A DNA stretch of 64,000 nt from Tridacna crocea. Its lineage: Eukaryota > Mollusca > Bivalvia > Cardiida > Cardiidae. The notes beneath the pieces were generated by a model. That model saw only the letters and a list, made by a program, of their open reading frames with translations, was not told the origin of the DNA and searched no databases. A program made the translations under genes and the position numbers. The stretch spans positions 32,874,427 to 32,938,426 of the forward strand of contig OX031065.1 of assembly GCA_943736015.1 (NCBI GenBank), given 5' to 3'. Below are positions 41,101 to 52,317 of this stretch, in pieces (the first letter of the stretch is position 1; each line of letters opens with the position of its first letter).

Positions 41101-43010
41101 TATGAATGGGAGCTACTTACACTATATGGACATGATGAAATTCTTGAAAATTCTCTTTCTCTGAAACCCCTGGTCAGATTTTAAAAGAAATTTTCCGAAA
41201 TGTTCCTTGGGTGACCCTTTTTAAAACTTGTTTGTAAATTTTGATCCATGAAGAAACATGGCTCTTGTGGATGGGGGATACTTGCTCTTATACAGAAATG
41301 AAGAATTCTTAAAAATTCTTCTTCTTGAAACTGATGGTCAGATTTCAAAATGAATTTTACAGGTGACCTTTTGAAAATTGCTTAGCAAAATTATAAATCT
41401 GGTTCCAATGTTTCAATACCTCAAAAAAAAAAATAGGCTATGGTCATCTCAAAAATTCAGGTGAGTGATTCAGGGCCATCTTGGCTCTCTTGTTTCGAAA
41501 CTATTAGCTCCAAAAATCGTATTCGGTTAAACTGTTTTAATACCCCTCTGTCAGATGACTACTTGTATGCATGTTCTTAGAATTAATCCGACCGCTGCCT
41601 AATGCATCTTTCTTCTCTGTCGTCCCTTTACCAGACATATCTAAGTCTTGAGTGTGATGGAACACATATAGACTTTCCTTATTTCACCTACGTTTAAAAA
41701 AAACTGTTTGTCGTTTGGCCAGAGAATTGTGATTGGGTTGCCATGAGGGATTCCTGGAACAAAATTCCTAATCCTGTGGGGCCCATCGATTGAATCTCTT
41801 AGGAAATTAACTGTCCGAAAAATGAACCACAGGAGCAGTTTTATTCGGGACATTGATGTTGTTAACGGTCATGGTACCATAAGATCCACACATAGTGGAT
41901 TTCTGGGTCAGCAAAATGATGTCTAGCAATATCGCATGTTAGCTGGGATAGGCGCTGATTTATCATTTCCTGATTAGTGCGTTTTGCTTGCCGATAAGAT
42001 TTATCCGAATTATCACTCAACGACACCCGACACGGCTGCCCAAAATCGCCAAAAGTAAAAAGTTTGAGATGACCCCCGATTTGGGTGCAAGTTCGTCTCC
42101 GTCAACCGTGAACCGTAAAAGCTAGAAATCTCTATTAAAGGCATCGTCATGGGAGGTGTCTGTTTTTTTCTCTTTACTAGTGCTTTGGTGCTTTCCTAAA
42201 GCTGAAACCTTTGCTTTTTTTCCTGGAATATACCATTTAAACTGTTTCAATGCATCCACAATTGCTAAACGAAGGAAATGTTCATTTACGTCTCTAAAAA
42301 GCCAGACTACTAGGTCTACAAAAAGTTCATTCTCAATAGTGTCTTCCTGTTAAGGTGTAAACAAGCTTATCCAATTGGATTTAGTAAATCACTTTCCTTG
42401 TCAACTGCTGCTCTGCAATGAGAGTGAATGTTTTTCTAAATTCAGATGAATATTTTCGTCTGTTAAAATTGATTGTAAAAACAAATTCAAATTCTTGAAG
42501 AACTGAAAAACCTATTGATTACAGACAGACAGAAAAGATGCTAAAAATATTACATGAGCCATGCCCTGTGAAAGGGGGGCTTAATGCGTCTGCAAAAAGT
42601 ATCAGACACAGAACTTTCAGCCTTTGCGGTCTGCGCAAGTTGACGTGGGCCGAAACTTTTCACATTTGATCAATTTTCTGTATCTCAAATGACCATGATT
42701 CAGTCGTTTGTTAGACAAAAATCAAATTACTGATCCATAATTATTTGATTTTTTTGCTGGCTTTTGCGTCACAGAAATGCATTAACCCATCTCCTGCTAA
42801 ATAACTAAAATAAAATGTTTTGTTCGGTGGTAAAAACCGAAATATTTCTCCTTCAAAGTCATGTTTTTGCAATTATACCTCCATATCGGACAGTGTAGAT
42901 ACAACATCAGACTGCATGTTCTGTGCAGTCTCATCTTTATCTACTCTGTTTGCAAAAGATCTGTATGTCGCTCTTAGCAGCAAAAGGGTTTGCCAGAGCA
43001 TGGCTCGAAT
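34927..43010 (-). CDS. PHD-finger protein, 3' exons, last exon split by a transposon
   Basis: Minus-strand gene with two supported exons: 42879-43010 and a last exon from 42346 to the TAA stop at 34927-34929. The last exon is divided by a 7.0-kb element (35138-42132). With the TA duplication counted once, the frame is open across the site (DDAFN|ICSVCGNVC). It encodes an acidic/helical segment (ENELFVDLVVWLFRDVNEHF), a basic linker and a C-terminal PHD finger, then a lysine-rich tail ending KKTKK. PHD fingers read histone H3 tails, so a chromatin or nuclear role is plausible. The family is not recognised, and upstream exons are unknown beyond a candidate at 47108. Confidence 0.6.
35673..35699 (+). 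other. G-quadruplex-prone G tract
   Basis: Five runs of three or more G separated by single T or A (GGGGTGGGGAGGGGGTGGGG then GTGGG). The pattern fits a G4 motif. Confidence 0.5.
35726..35992 (-). CDS. Coding-like stretch inside the 7-kb element
   Basis: Open minus frame ending LKELVTKLKMLSL with a cysteine/basic segment (NRRTVGKACYPNCRQYVRVL). No family recognised and the frame is not bounded by clear splice sites. It may be the 3' end of the element's own gene. Confidence 0.25.
   Translation of the reverse strand: MYISHIPLHSFSIPYITEDKDVQRNRRTVGKACYPNCRQYVRVLFVLSLMYNAYIKVACSSIYNGKNSGKDQFTQLKELVTKLKMLSL
35971..36027. repeat. 57-bp hairpin
   Basis: Arms GTGGTATATGGGAAATATACA and its near-perfect complement flank a 15-nt loop (ACGAGCGTTAGCGAG). 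Confidence 0.65.
36028..37298. other. Interior of the 7-kb element, no gene recognised
   Basis: AT-rich. No exon or repeat family member supported. TTAGACCACGTGACTG (36045) and GTGGTCTAAGTTAC (37249) are weakly inverted. Confidence 0.4.
37299..39340 (+). mobile_element. HINE (AGCTCACCTGA family) with a 145-bp tandem array
   Basis: Head TTTTTAGCTCACCTGAGCAC and CCGTCGTCCGTCGT run; tail CTCAGGTGAGCGATTTCAGG, hairpin GGGCCATCATGGCCC, then TCTTGTT. Units of exactly 145 bp repeat from 37450 (37595, 37740 ... 38610), then degenerate units to about 39290, roughly 13 in all. Each contains CTAGGTCA..AGGTCAAAT and TGGTCAGGATGTTTGTCT. 145 is not a multiple of 3, so the repeated short open frames are not a protein. 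Confidence 0.85.
39953..41494 (+). mobile_element. HINE (AGCTCACCTGA family), complete
   Basis: Head TTTTTAGCTCACCTGAGCAC; one GGTTGCCATGGCAACGAAA; about eight units of roughly 165 bp with GGCTCTGGTGAATGGGGG and GATGTTCCTTGGGTGACCC; tail TCAGGTGAGTGATTCAGG, GGGCCATCTTGGCTC, TCTTGTT. Confidence 0.85.
41640..42070 (-). CDS. Coding-like region near the right TIR of the 7-kb element
   Basis: Minus frames read SLSDNSDKSYRQAKRTNQEM and CDIARHHFADPEIHYV, then in another frame DGPHRIRNFVPGIPHGNPIT. The composition is protein-like and the segments are in order, so this is probably the 5' part of the element's own gene. Family unknown; it is not a continuous frame. Confidence 0.35.
42133..42346 (-). 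CDS. 5' half of the split PHD-gene last exon
   Basis: Acceptor TTACACCTTAACAG just 5' (42347 on the minus strand). Phase 0, reading EDTIENELFVDLVVWLFRDV, LRLAIVDALKQFKWYIPGKK, then a basic/serine linker to SHDDAFN at the TA insertion site. No stops. The hydrophobic pattern suggests an alpha-helical, possibly protein-binding, domain. Confidence 0.6.
42879..43010 (-). CDS. Penultimate PHD-gene exon
   Basis: Acceptor CACTCCCAAG|ATT at 43011/43010; donor ATGGAG|GTATAA at 42879/42878. 132 bp, phase 0, in frame with the exon starting at 42346. Product IRAMLWQTLLLLRATYRSFA .. DVVSTLSDME. No domain recognised. Supported by splice sites plus phase only. Confidence 0.5.
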
Positions 43011-43284
43011 CTTGGGAGTGTAAGTAACATATTTTAGGCGAAACATGTGTAAACAATGACCTGTTTGACCGAAATTTATGATGTAAACAATAACAACTTA
43101 ATTAAATAGCTCTTGAATAGACAAAACATTACGCAAAGTTAATTTGATTAAATAAAATGCAAAAGCGCCATAGTTTTGTAATATTGTGACTCCAGACTCC
43201 GTAGTTCAAACCAAGGGAATATCGCGTATATGTATACTATAGTTTCACACAAACTCAACCACTGTAATCCGCACCGTACTTCCT

Positions 43285-43590
43285 GTGAATTCTGTGACAT
43301 CAGAGAATGGCCACCCAGACAAATCAAAATGTCCTGATAGAGCTGTAAAACATGACGGATATCTCCGATTGAAAGGTGTCTACTGAGGTATCGCCAGATG
43401 TCACAGGTACATTAATGTATTGTCTATCGCTAGGCTCAAGGAGATTATGATTAATGTTTGTTTCGTGGGTGATTTTGGTTGGGAAAGGCTGTCGGGTGCT
43501 CGCGCCAGCAATCGAGACGTTGCTTTCCTTGTGTTTATATTATATGGGGGGGGGGGGGGGTTTCGTTTCCATATTTTATCATTTATTTTG
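43285..43590 (+). repeat. 306-bp repeat with intact site (empty-site homologue)
   Basis: Matches 31940-33030 in reverse orientation. It carries the uninterrupted TATCGCTAGGCT where the other copy has the Mutator-like foldback. Includes a run of 15 G (43546-43560). Confidence 0.7.
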
Positions 43591-43774
43591 GTTATAGAAT
43601 GTCAGATTCCTGTGTTTAGTTTGTGAAAATAGCTGAATGTCAGCCGAAGTGGTCACTTTCTATTATAAATATATAAGGAATGGAACGGATTTCGGATCAA
43701 AGTTTGACACGACTGTTACCGAAAATCATCTCTGAAAATGCGGTCAAATCAATATTAGTAGGGTGGAACAATGA

Positions 43775-45148
43775 TTTTTAGCTCACCTGAGGGGAGCTTT
43801 TAGGGTCACTGGGTGACCGTCGTGCGTCGTCTGTCGTCAACAATTCTTTAAACATCAACTCCTCCTAAACCTCTGAGCCAGTTTGGACCAAACTTGGCAG
43901 GAATGTTCCTTGGAAGGTCCTCTTTAAAAATTGTTCATAGAATTTGATTCCTTCAAAAAACTGTGGTTGCCATGGCAACCAAATGGAATTTTTTAGCAAA
44001 TTCTTTAAAAATCTTCTCCTCTGAAACCGCTGGTCGGATTTCGAAATTATTTCACAGATATGTTCCTTGGGTGACCCTTTTAACAAATTGTTCGTGAAAT
44101 TTTGATCCGTCAAAAAATGTGGCACTGGTAAATGGGGGCTACTTGCTCTATACAGAAATGAAGGAATTCTTAAAAAATCTTCTTCTCTGAAACCACTGGT
44201 CACATTTTGAAATAATTTCACAGAGTTGTTCCTTGGGTGACCCTTTTCAAAAATTATTCGCGAAATTTTGATCCGTCAAAAAACATGTCTCTGGTGAATG
44301 GGGGCTACTTGCACTATAGGGAAATGAGGAAATTCTTAAAAATTCTTTTTCTCTGAAACCGCTAGTCAGATTTTGAAACAATTTCTCAGGGATGTTCCTT
44401 GGGTGACCCTTTTCAAAAAGAGTTTGCGAAATTCTGATTGGTCAAGAAACATAGCTCTGGTGAATGGGGGCTACTTGCACTATATAGGGAAATGAACAAA
44501 TTTTTAAAAATTCTTCTTCTCTGAAACGGCTGGACAGATTTTGAAATGATTTCACAGAGATGATCCTTGGGTGTCCCTTTTCAAAAACTGTTCACAAAAT
44601 TTTGATCCGTCAAGAAACATGGCTCTGGTGAATGGGGGCTACTTGCACTATATGGAAATGAAGAAATTCTTGAAAATTCTTCTTCTCTAAAACCCCTAGT
44701 CAGATTTTAAAATAATTTGACAGAGATGTTCCTTGGGTGATCCTTGCTCTTGTGAATGGGAGCTACTTGCACTATAATTATGGACATGATGAAATTCTTG
44801 AAAATTCTCTTTCTATGAAACCCCTGGTCAGATTTTAAATGAAATTTTCCAAAATGTTCCCAGGGTGACCCTTTTCAAAACTTGTTTGTAAATTTTGATC
44901 CATCAAGAAACATGGCTCTCGTGGATGGGGGATACTTGCTCTTATACAGAAATGAAGAATTCTTAAACATTCTTCTTTTTGAAACTGATGGTCAGATTTC
45001 AAAATGAATTTTACAGGTGACCTTTTGAAAATTGCATAGCAAAATTATAAATTTGGTTCCAATGTTTCAATACCTCAAAAAAAAAATAGGCTATGGTCAT
45101 CTCAAAAATTCAGGTGAGTGATCCAGGGCCATCTTGGCCCTCTTGTTT
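43775..45148 (+). mobile_element. HINE (AGCTCACCTGA family), complete
   Basis: Head TTTTTAGCTCACCTGAGGGG (the inner GAGCACAACGTGCTC palindrome is deleted). GGTTGCCATGGCAACCAAAT near 43967; about seven units; tail CAGGTGAGTGATCCAGGGCC.. TCTTGTT. Very similar unit order to 39953-41494. Confidence 0.85.
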
Positions 45149-46254
45149 GAATTTTGAAATAGAAATCTGAAACTTTCCACATACCAGGTGTAGGAGTTTG
45201 AGAAGTTCAAAACACTCAACTTTTTCCTTATTGGACCAGTGCTTTTTTTTTATGAATTTTTTAGTATGGTCTGTTGCAATCCGTTGAAAAACACCCAAAT
45301 TATTTTTATGGAAAAGGTCGTAAATTTTACCTCTACCTTATAAAATAAGTTAAGTCCAAATAAATTGTTTTTCTTTCTGCATCAACCAGTCCTACTACCA
45401 ATCTTCTACAAAGAAAACCCAAGAAGTAATGCCTGAACTTCAATCTAAATTTTTATTAATTTGTTTAACATGTGCACCGAGCACCAAATTTGCACAGAAA
45501 ACATATGAGTTGATTGAAGTCTCAGTGTTCTCACTAGGATTTTGAAAGTTGGATTCCAGGAATCCAACTCGGACAAAAATTGGATTCCAGACTGAAAATT
45601 TGGATTCCAGCTTGACAAAGTTAGATTCCCATAGTCAGTATAAATTTCCATACGCGAGAAATAAACATTTAAAAACTGTTAACTTGGATTTCTGTATCAT
45701 GGAGACATTACATGTATATTTTAGTGCAATGGATTACAGAAGTTTAATAACTTTTCACTATCTCTATCTTTTATTCAAACTACCAAGATGATTCAACAGA
45801 ATATAGACCTACATGTTCTAAATATTCATACTAATAATGGCACCAGTTCTGAACCCATTTTCTTAAACATTTGTAAAACCAATTCTTATTTCATATTAAT
45901 TTGCAATCAGAATTGAATTAGAATTATTTGTTGGTATGGACTATGATGTTAATCATTTTGCATTGTGTTAACTCTGATCATTAGGCTGATCTGGAGCTTT
46001 TCTTTTAATCCCCATGTATTTCTCTTTTTTCAAACTCATTCTCTGTTACTATCAAACATGTACAATGTATTTTAGTGTTCCTACTAGCTTTTTATATCAA
46101 GGGTACACTTAACACCCTGTGCTGAAAAACTTGGGTTAAGATTTTATATTAGAGGGTATGACATGATTATTATGTTTCCGAACTAGAGGTAAAGCAATCC
46201 ATATTTATGATTGGCGGGGGAAAAAACCTGCTATAATAAGATATCTATATTGCT
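45149..46254. other. Unassigned; short TTGGATTCCAG repeats
   Basis: TTGGATTCCAG recurs at about 45549, 45585 and 45600. Otherwise AT-rich with no supported gene. Confidence 0.4.
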
Positions 46255-46440
46255 TAAAATGCAGAAAGACAGTCAAAAGTGACTCTAACAAGAAAATGTC
46301 AAGAGGAGACATTTTGTTGTGTCATGGGTTTCCGTGTGTTTTTTTTTTTTTTATCGAAGTTTTTCTTCTCTGTTTATTTCTTGAAAGGTATTTCCACATT
46401 ATTCGATAAAAATAAAAATGCCTATCGTTGCAAGACCTTT
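46255..46440. repeat. Fragment of the hAT-like element interior
   Basis: Co-linear with 30880-31060 (GACATTTTGTTGTGTCATGG, TTTCCGTGT). The element ends (TAGGGCTCCGTA) were not found around it. Confidence 0.6.
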
Positions 46441-47107
46441 TTTGACTAGGCAAATGCTTTTTCATACCCTCACCTTTTACTATCCAAATCAAAAAAGCTC
46501 TAAAGCTATATGGCTAAAAAGAAATGGTAAAACTTGCTAATTAATTGCACAATTAGTTTTTCCATGGGCCTGCATAAGTGTTAAAGTTTCCTGGATGTGG
46601 TACAGTAAAACAAAATGGAAAAAAAAAAGGTTTCCAAGACCTCCTTTCAAAATGTACATAGATCTTGACCTTGTAATCTTAAATTGTAAACCCTATTGTA
46701 AACCCTATTGGTGGTCCTCGACTTGTCCGAGTTTGAAATAAACATTTTCAGTAATGACGGAGATACACAAATTTTAGCACATGCAGACATCAGTACTACA
46801 ACACCTCGAAGTTTTCTTTCAAAATAGCCAAGCAAATAAATTTACCAGCTTCAGCTATCTCGATCAATACCAAAATGTTCTCTGTACGAAAGCTGAAAGT
46901 AGGCCTACTGCCAATTTGCCCAGCGCAATATCTCCCTGATCAAAGACTAATTTATCTTTTCGGGTAGGTAGTTACGGCCGAAAATTCAAATGTGAACATT
47001 CCACGTCTAACAGCCGTAACCTGCTGTTAGTCTCGGGATAGGTGGCGAGTAGAAACTGAAACTCGTATCGATTGAACAGAAAATATTTTAACTTTTTATT
47101 TACTTAC

Positions 47108-47256
47108 CGCTTGTGTACACCATCCTGGTATGGAACTCCTTTAAATTTCACTTCGCATGATGCACCATTTTCAAATTTTGCACAAGAAACATACTTCTGG
47201 GTCGTTTTTACAACAGTGAGGGTGGTGTCAGCGGGAAAATATACACAACCATACAT
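47108..47256 (-). CDS. Possible first coding exon, minus strand
   Basis: The ATG is at 47254-47256 and the frame is open to the donor AAGCG|GTAAGT at 47108/47107, a strong splice consensus. Product MYGCVYFPADTTLTVVKTTQ.. then CAKFENGASCEVKFKGVPYQ. It loosely resembles the short N-terminal domains that precede BEN domains in animal proteins, but I cannot confirm that. It could be the first exon of the PHD gene downstream on the same strand; no connecting exon was found. Confidence 0.45.
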
Positions 47257-47579
47257 GATGTGTTGATCGTTTTGTCCGAACAGATCGGTCTAGGGCGACA
47301 ACGACAATCCACATTTTTCAAATTTTCTGAAATTGACTGACGTCACAAACTTTTATACAGCAGCCTCGATTTGGGGTGACATATAGAGGAGTGGAACGGG
47401 GTAGGCTACCTAGGTTTTACATAATTGCGAAAGTCGGCATTTCTAAACTGTCGTTACTGTTTTTCCTAATGATAGTTTAATAGGACAACTTGATTTCATC
47501 TTACAGGAAAAAATAATGTCAACTGTACTTAATTCTCAAAAATAATGTAAAAATAACATCAAATTCCTTTAAAGTCAAT

Positions 47580-48291
47580 TTTTAGTTCTACTGGCTCAAA
47601 GCCAGCAGAGCTTATGTCATGGCGGGGTTTCCGTCGTCCATCTGTCCGTCTGTTAGTCTTTTTCTTGTTAACGCGATAAAGTCTGCATTTGATGTTTGAT
47701 TTTTGTGAAACTTGCACAGTTTGTTTATCTCATCAATAGCTTCAACCCTATTGATTTCGAAAAAAATCCAACAAACAGTATGGGAAAAGAAGCCATTTCA
47801 ATTTGAAAATTTCAAATTCTTGTTTACCGATAAAGTCTGCATTTCTTGTCAATTTTTCTTGAAAATCACATATTGTTTATCTTAACAACAGCTTCAAGCC
47901 TATTCATTTTGAAAAAATTCAATAAACAATATCAGATTAGCAGCTTATTAAAGTTCAAAATTTCAAATTCTTGTATATGTGATTAGGTCAGCAGTTTTGA
48001 TTGAATTTTCACGAAACTTGCACAGTTGCTTTGTATTTTAAACAGCTTGAACCCTATTGATTTAAAAAAAAGTCTGACCGTCAGTTTTGGAAATGTAACC
48101 ATTCAATGTTGAAAATTTCCAATTCTTGTTTAGGCAATGAAGTTCACAGTGTTGATCCAATTCTTTTGAAGATTCATCAAGGGATTGAATATATAGCTTG
48201 TACTTTTGCATCATGAATTCATAATGTATGCTATTATCAAAGCAAAATTTGCCATTAGAGCATATCCAGTCCCTTCAGGGCCTTCTAGTTA
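47580..48291 (+). mobile_element. HINE (GCTCTACTGGC family), complete
   Basis: Head TTTTTAGTTCTACTGGCTC with CCAGCAGAGCTTATGTCATGG; units with CTTGCACAGTTTG and AACCCTATTGATTT; tail hairpin CCCTTCAGGGCCTTCTAGTT ending at 48291. Confidence 0.7.
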
Positions 48292-49416
48292 AGGATATTA
48301 ATTTAGTTACATGACCCTGTGCAGTACCCCACATTAAACGGAAAGAAGCTGTTTTCCCACATGACTGGAAAGCAAAGTATGGGAAAGTAATATTCTTTCT
48401 TTACTCTTCGAATTAGATCTATATTGGCAGCCAAGAGAGATTATTCGTTTTAATCTGTATATCTAATTAAATAAGATGTCAAATAATGCGAAAAAAAGAA
48501 GTCCCTATGGCACCAAAGAAGTATCGAAGAAGACGAAACTTACTAGTGAATTTGAGGATACTAAAGCTACTCATGGTTATGTCGGCAAAAAACTAAAAAA
48601 GGAACTGCACCAACACAGTTTTGATGGCTCGTCAGGAATGGTATGTTTTATAGTTTGTAATAAATTTTTGCAATTTAAGAGCATCTACGGCTCTGAAAGA
48701 CGAAATTGCAAAAGTACCGATGCAACATGGTATTGTAGATTGTCAATTTTTCTCTCACTCTTGAAAGCAAAGATCGCCTCAGCCAAATTTCTACATTGAC
48801 CAAAATTGAAAGCGAAATGCAGATGACAACATGCAGATGACAAAATATCATCTCAAATTATTTGGTTTGATTTTAATATGTTCGAAGAAATGTCTTAAAG
48901 ATGATACTGGTTACTAGATTTACCCTGTATACACCCTAACAAGGCCTTTGTAGATCAAGTAGATCTATGTTTCAACCATAGTAGACTCTTTATTAGAATT
49001 TGGAATAGAGACAGAAAATTATGATATTGACTATGACGATGATGTTTTCTTTGACAAAGTTCAAAAACAGCGGGTGGATTCAGATGAAACTCCACTATAT
49101 AAGGATGCTTGTGTAAATGTTGGTACTTTCATGCTTCTCAAGGCACAACTTATCAGGGGATGCTATTGAACAGCTTCTTGAATTTTTTTCTTTTGTTTTA
49201 CCTCAAGGTAATAGTGTATTATCCACTTTATATGCATATAAGCGGTATTTCAAAAATCTAAAAAACCCATTGGAATACCATTTCTTTTGTCCTAGATGCA
49301 TGAATATTGTAAAGGAACGTCCACTAAGGGCATGTTAGCTTTTTGTGAGTATATATTTGAATGCTGCAAGATGCCCTATTTTCTTGAAATTGGTGTTAAA
49401 GATCAACTAAAAATAC

Positions 49417-52034
49417 TTTTTAGCTCACCTGAACAATACATGCTCAAGGGGAGCTTTTAGGATCACGTGGTGTCCGTTGTTCGTCGTCTGTCAGCGCGTC
49501 GTGCGTGGTCAACAATTCTTTAAACATCAACTCCTCCTAAACTGCTCGGCGGATTTGGACCAAACTTGGCTTGAATGTTCCTTGGGAGGTTCTCTTTACA
49601 ATTTATTACAGAATTTGATTCCATCAAAAACTCTGGTTGCCATGGCAACCAAATGGAATTTTCTAGTGAATTCTTTAAAAATCTTCTCCTCTGAAATGGC
49701 TGGTCAGATTTTGAAATGACTTCACAGATATGTTCCTTGGGTGACCCTTTTTAGCTCACCTGAGTACAACGTGCTCAAGGGGAGCTTTTAGGATCACCCG
49801 GTGTCCGTCGTCCGTCGTGCGTCGTCCGTCGTCAACAATTCTTTAAACATCAACTCCTCCTTAACCACTAGGTGGATTTGGACCAAACTTGGCAGGAATG
49901 TTCCTTGAGAGGTCCTCTTTAAAAGTTGTTCACAGAATTTGATTCCATCAAAAACTCTGGTTGCCATGGCAACCAAATGGAATTTTTTAGCAAATTCTTT
50001 AAAAATCTTCTCCTCTGAAACCGCTGGTCGGATTTTGAAATAATTTCACAGATATGTTTCTTGGGTGACCCTTTTCAAAAATTGTTCGTGAAATTTTGAT
50101 TCGTCAAAAAATGTGGCTCTGGTGAATTGGGGCTACTTGCACTATACAGAAATGAAGGAATTCTTTAAAAATCTTCTCCTCTGAAACTGCTGGTCGGATT
50201 TTGAAATAATTTCACAGATATGTTCCTTGGGTGACCCTTTTCAAAAATTGTTCGTGAAATTTTGATTGGTCAAGAAACATGGCTCTCGTGAATGGGGGCT
50301 ACTTGCACTATACAGAAATGAAGGAATTCTTAAAAATTCTTCTCTGAAACAGCTGGTCAGATTTTGAAATAATTTCACAGAGATGTTCCTTTGGTGACCC
50401 TTTTCAAAACTTGTTTGCAAAATTTTGATTGGTCAAGAAACATGGCTCTGGTGAATGGGGGCTACTTGCACTATACAGAAATGAAGAAATTCTTGAAAAT
50501 TCTTCTTCTCTGAAATGGCTGGACGGATTTTGAAATAATTTGCACAGAGATGTTCCTTGGGTGATCTTTTTCTAAAATTGTTCGCGAAATTTTGATTGGC
50601 CAAGAAACATGGCTCTGGTGAATGGGGGCTACTTGCACTATATGGAAATGAAGAAATTCTTGAAAATTCTTCTTCTCTGAAACCCGTAGTCAGATTTTAA
50701 AATAATCTGACAGAGATGTTCCTTGGGTGACCCTTTTCAAAAGCTATACATATAATTTTGATCTGTCAAGAAACATGGCTCTTGTGAATGGGGGCTACTT
50801 GCACTAAACTCGCAGTCACGAAATTCTTGAAAATTCTCTTTCTCTGAAACCCCTGGTCAGATTTTAAAAGAAATTTTCCGAAATGCACCTTGGGTGACCC
50901 TTTTCAAAACTTGTTTGTAAATTTTGATCCATCAAGAAACATGGCTCTTGTGGATGGGGGCTACTTGCTCTTATACAGAAATGAAGAATTCTTAAAAATT
51001 CTTCTTTTTGAAACTGATGGTCAGATTTCAAACGACTTTTACAGGTGACCTTTTGAAAATTGCTTGGCAAAATTATAAATTTGGTTCCAATGTTTCAATA
51101 CCTAAAAAAAAAAAAAAAAAAAAAAAAAGACTATGGTCATCTCAAAAATTCAGGTGAGCGATCCAGGGCCATCTTGGCCCTCTTGTTAAAAATTGTTTGT
51201 AAAATTTTGATGTGTCAAAAAATGTGGCTCTGGTGAATGGGGGCTTCTTGTACCATATAGAAATGAAGGAATTCTTAAAAATTCTTCTTCTCTGAAACCG
51301 CTGGTCAGAATTTGGAATAATTTCACAGAGATGTCCTTGAATGACCCTTTCCAAAAAGTGTTCATGAAATTTTGATCTGTCAAGAAACACAGCTCTGGTG
51401 AATGGAGGCTTCTTGCACTAAAGGGAAATGAAGATATTCTTAAAAATTCTTCTTCTCTGAAACCACTGGTCAGAATTTGAAATAATTTCACAGAAATGTT
51501 CCTTGGATGACCCTTTTTAAAATTTGTTTGTGAAATTTTGATCTATCAAGAAACATTACTCTGGTGAATGGGGGCTTCTTGCACTATATGGCCATGAAGA
51601 AATTCTTTAAAAGTCTTCTTCTCTGAAACAGCTGATCAGATTTTGAAATAATTTTACAGAAATGTTCCTTTGGTAACCCTTTTCAAAAATTGTTCGCAAA
51701 ATGCTGATTTGACTAGAAACATGGCTGTGGTGAATGGGGGCTACTTGCACTATTTTGCCATGAAAAAATTCTTTTTCTCTGAAACGGCTGATCAGATTTT
51801 GAAATAATTTCTCAGAAATGTTTCTTAGCTAACCCTTTTCAAAAACTGCTCTTGAAATTTTGAACCATTAAGAAACATGGCTCTGATTACTGTGGGCTAT
51901 TTACTCTTTTCAGACATGAAGAAATTCTTAAAAATTCTTCTTCTATGAAAAGGCTGATTACATTTGGAAAGAAATGGCTATGGTTCACTCAGAAATTCAA
52001 GTGAGCGATCCATGGCCATCTTGGCCCTCTTGTT
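49417..52034 (+). mobile_element. HINE (AGCTCACCTGA family) containing another HINE
   Basis: Outer head TTTTTAGCTCACCTGAACAA at 49417; its body breaks at 49747 (GGTGACCCTTT) and resumes at 51188 (AAAAATTGTTTG). Tail CAAGTGAGCGATCCATGG..TCTTGTT ends at 52034. It interrupts the transposase pseudogene. Confidence 0.8.
49748..51187 (+). mobile_element. Inner HINE (AGCTCACCTGA family)
   Basis: Complete: head TTAGCTCACCTGAGTACAAC, GGTTGCCATGGCAACCAAAT near 49960, about eight units, an A run of about 25 (51103-51127), tail CAGGTGAGCGATCCAGGGCC..TCTTGTT. Inserted at a T run of the outer copy. Confidence 0.85.
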
Positions 52035-52317
52035 TCAAAGTAAGGCTTTTTCCCTTCACTTCAGACACAGTTCACTAGAAATTCAAGTCCAGCAGATATT
52101 TACGATGGAGATATTTACAAAAGAATGCTTGAAAGAAATGGACCATTAATTAAAGCAGAAAACGTCATTTATTTTAAATACTGATGGAGCACTAATACTG
52201 AGAGTAGCAAGACTTAGTATTCATTGTGGCCATTGTTTCTAACCATAAATGAACTAGACATTAAACAGAGATTTTTGCCTGAAGATATGATACTTGCTGG
52301 CCTTTGGTTAGGGTCTA

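Larger units (their letters stand above)
35138..42132. mobile_element. 7.0-kb TIR transposon with TA duplication, carrying HINEs
   Basis: TIRs of about 40 bp start GAGATTTCTAGCTTTTACGG at 35138 and, reversed, at 42132; only a few bases differ. TA flanks both ends (35136-35137, 42133-42134). It contains two complete HINEs (37299-39340, 39953-41494) and minus-strand coding-like stretches near both ends (41640-42070, 35726-35992). No known transposase motif was recognised. The TA duplication suggests Tc1/mariner-type integration, but the size is unusual. Confidence 0.7.

Noticed and set aside
35138-42132. Polinton/Maverick or other virus-like identity for the 7-kb insertion
   Set aside because: The TIR is only about 40 bp with a TA duplication, and no capsid, polymerase or integrase-like sequence was recognised; a plain DNA transposon fits better.
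43546-43560. Run of 15 G as a functional G-quadruplex
   Set aside because: A plain homopolymer in a repeat copy; probably slippage and possibly a sequencing length error.
43865-44221. 118-residue minus-strand open frame, and similar ones at 51142-51491 and 59145-62752
   Set aside because: Antisense shadows of HINE tandem units; the same residues recur with each unit and change with each indel.
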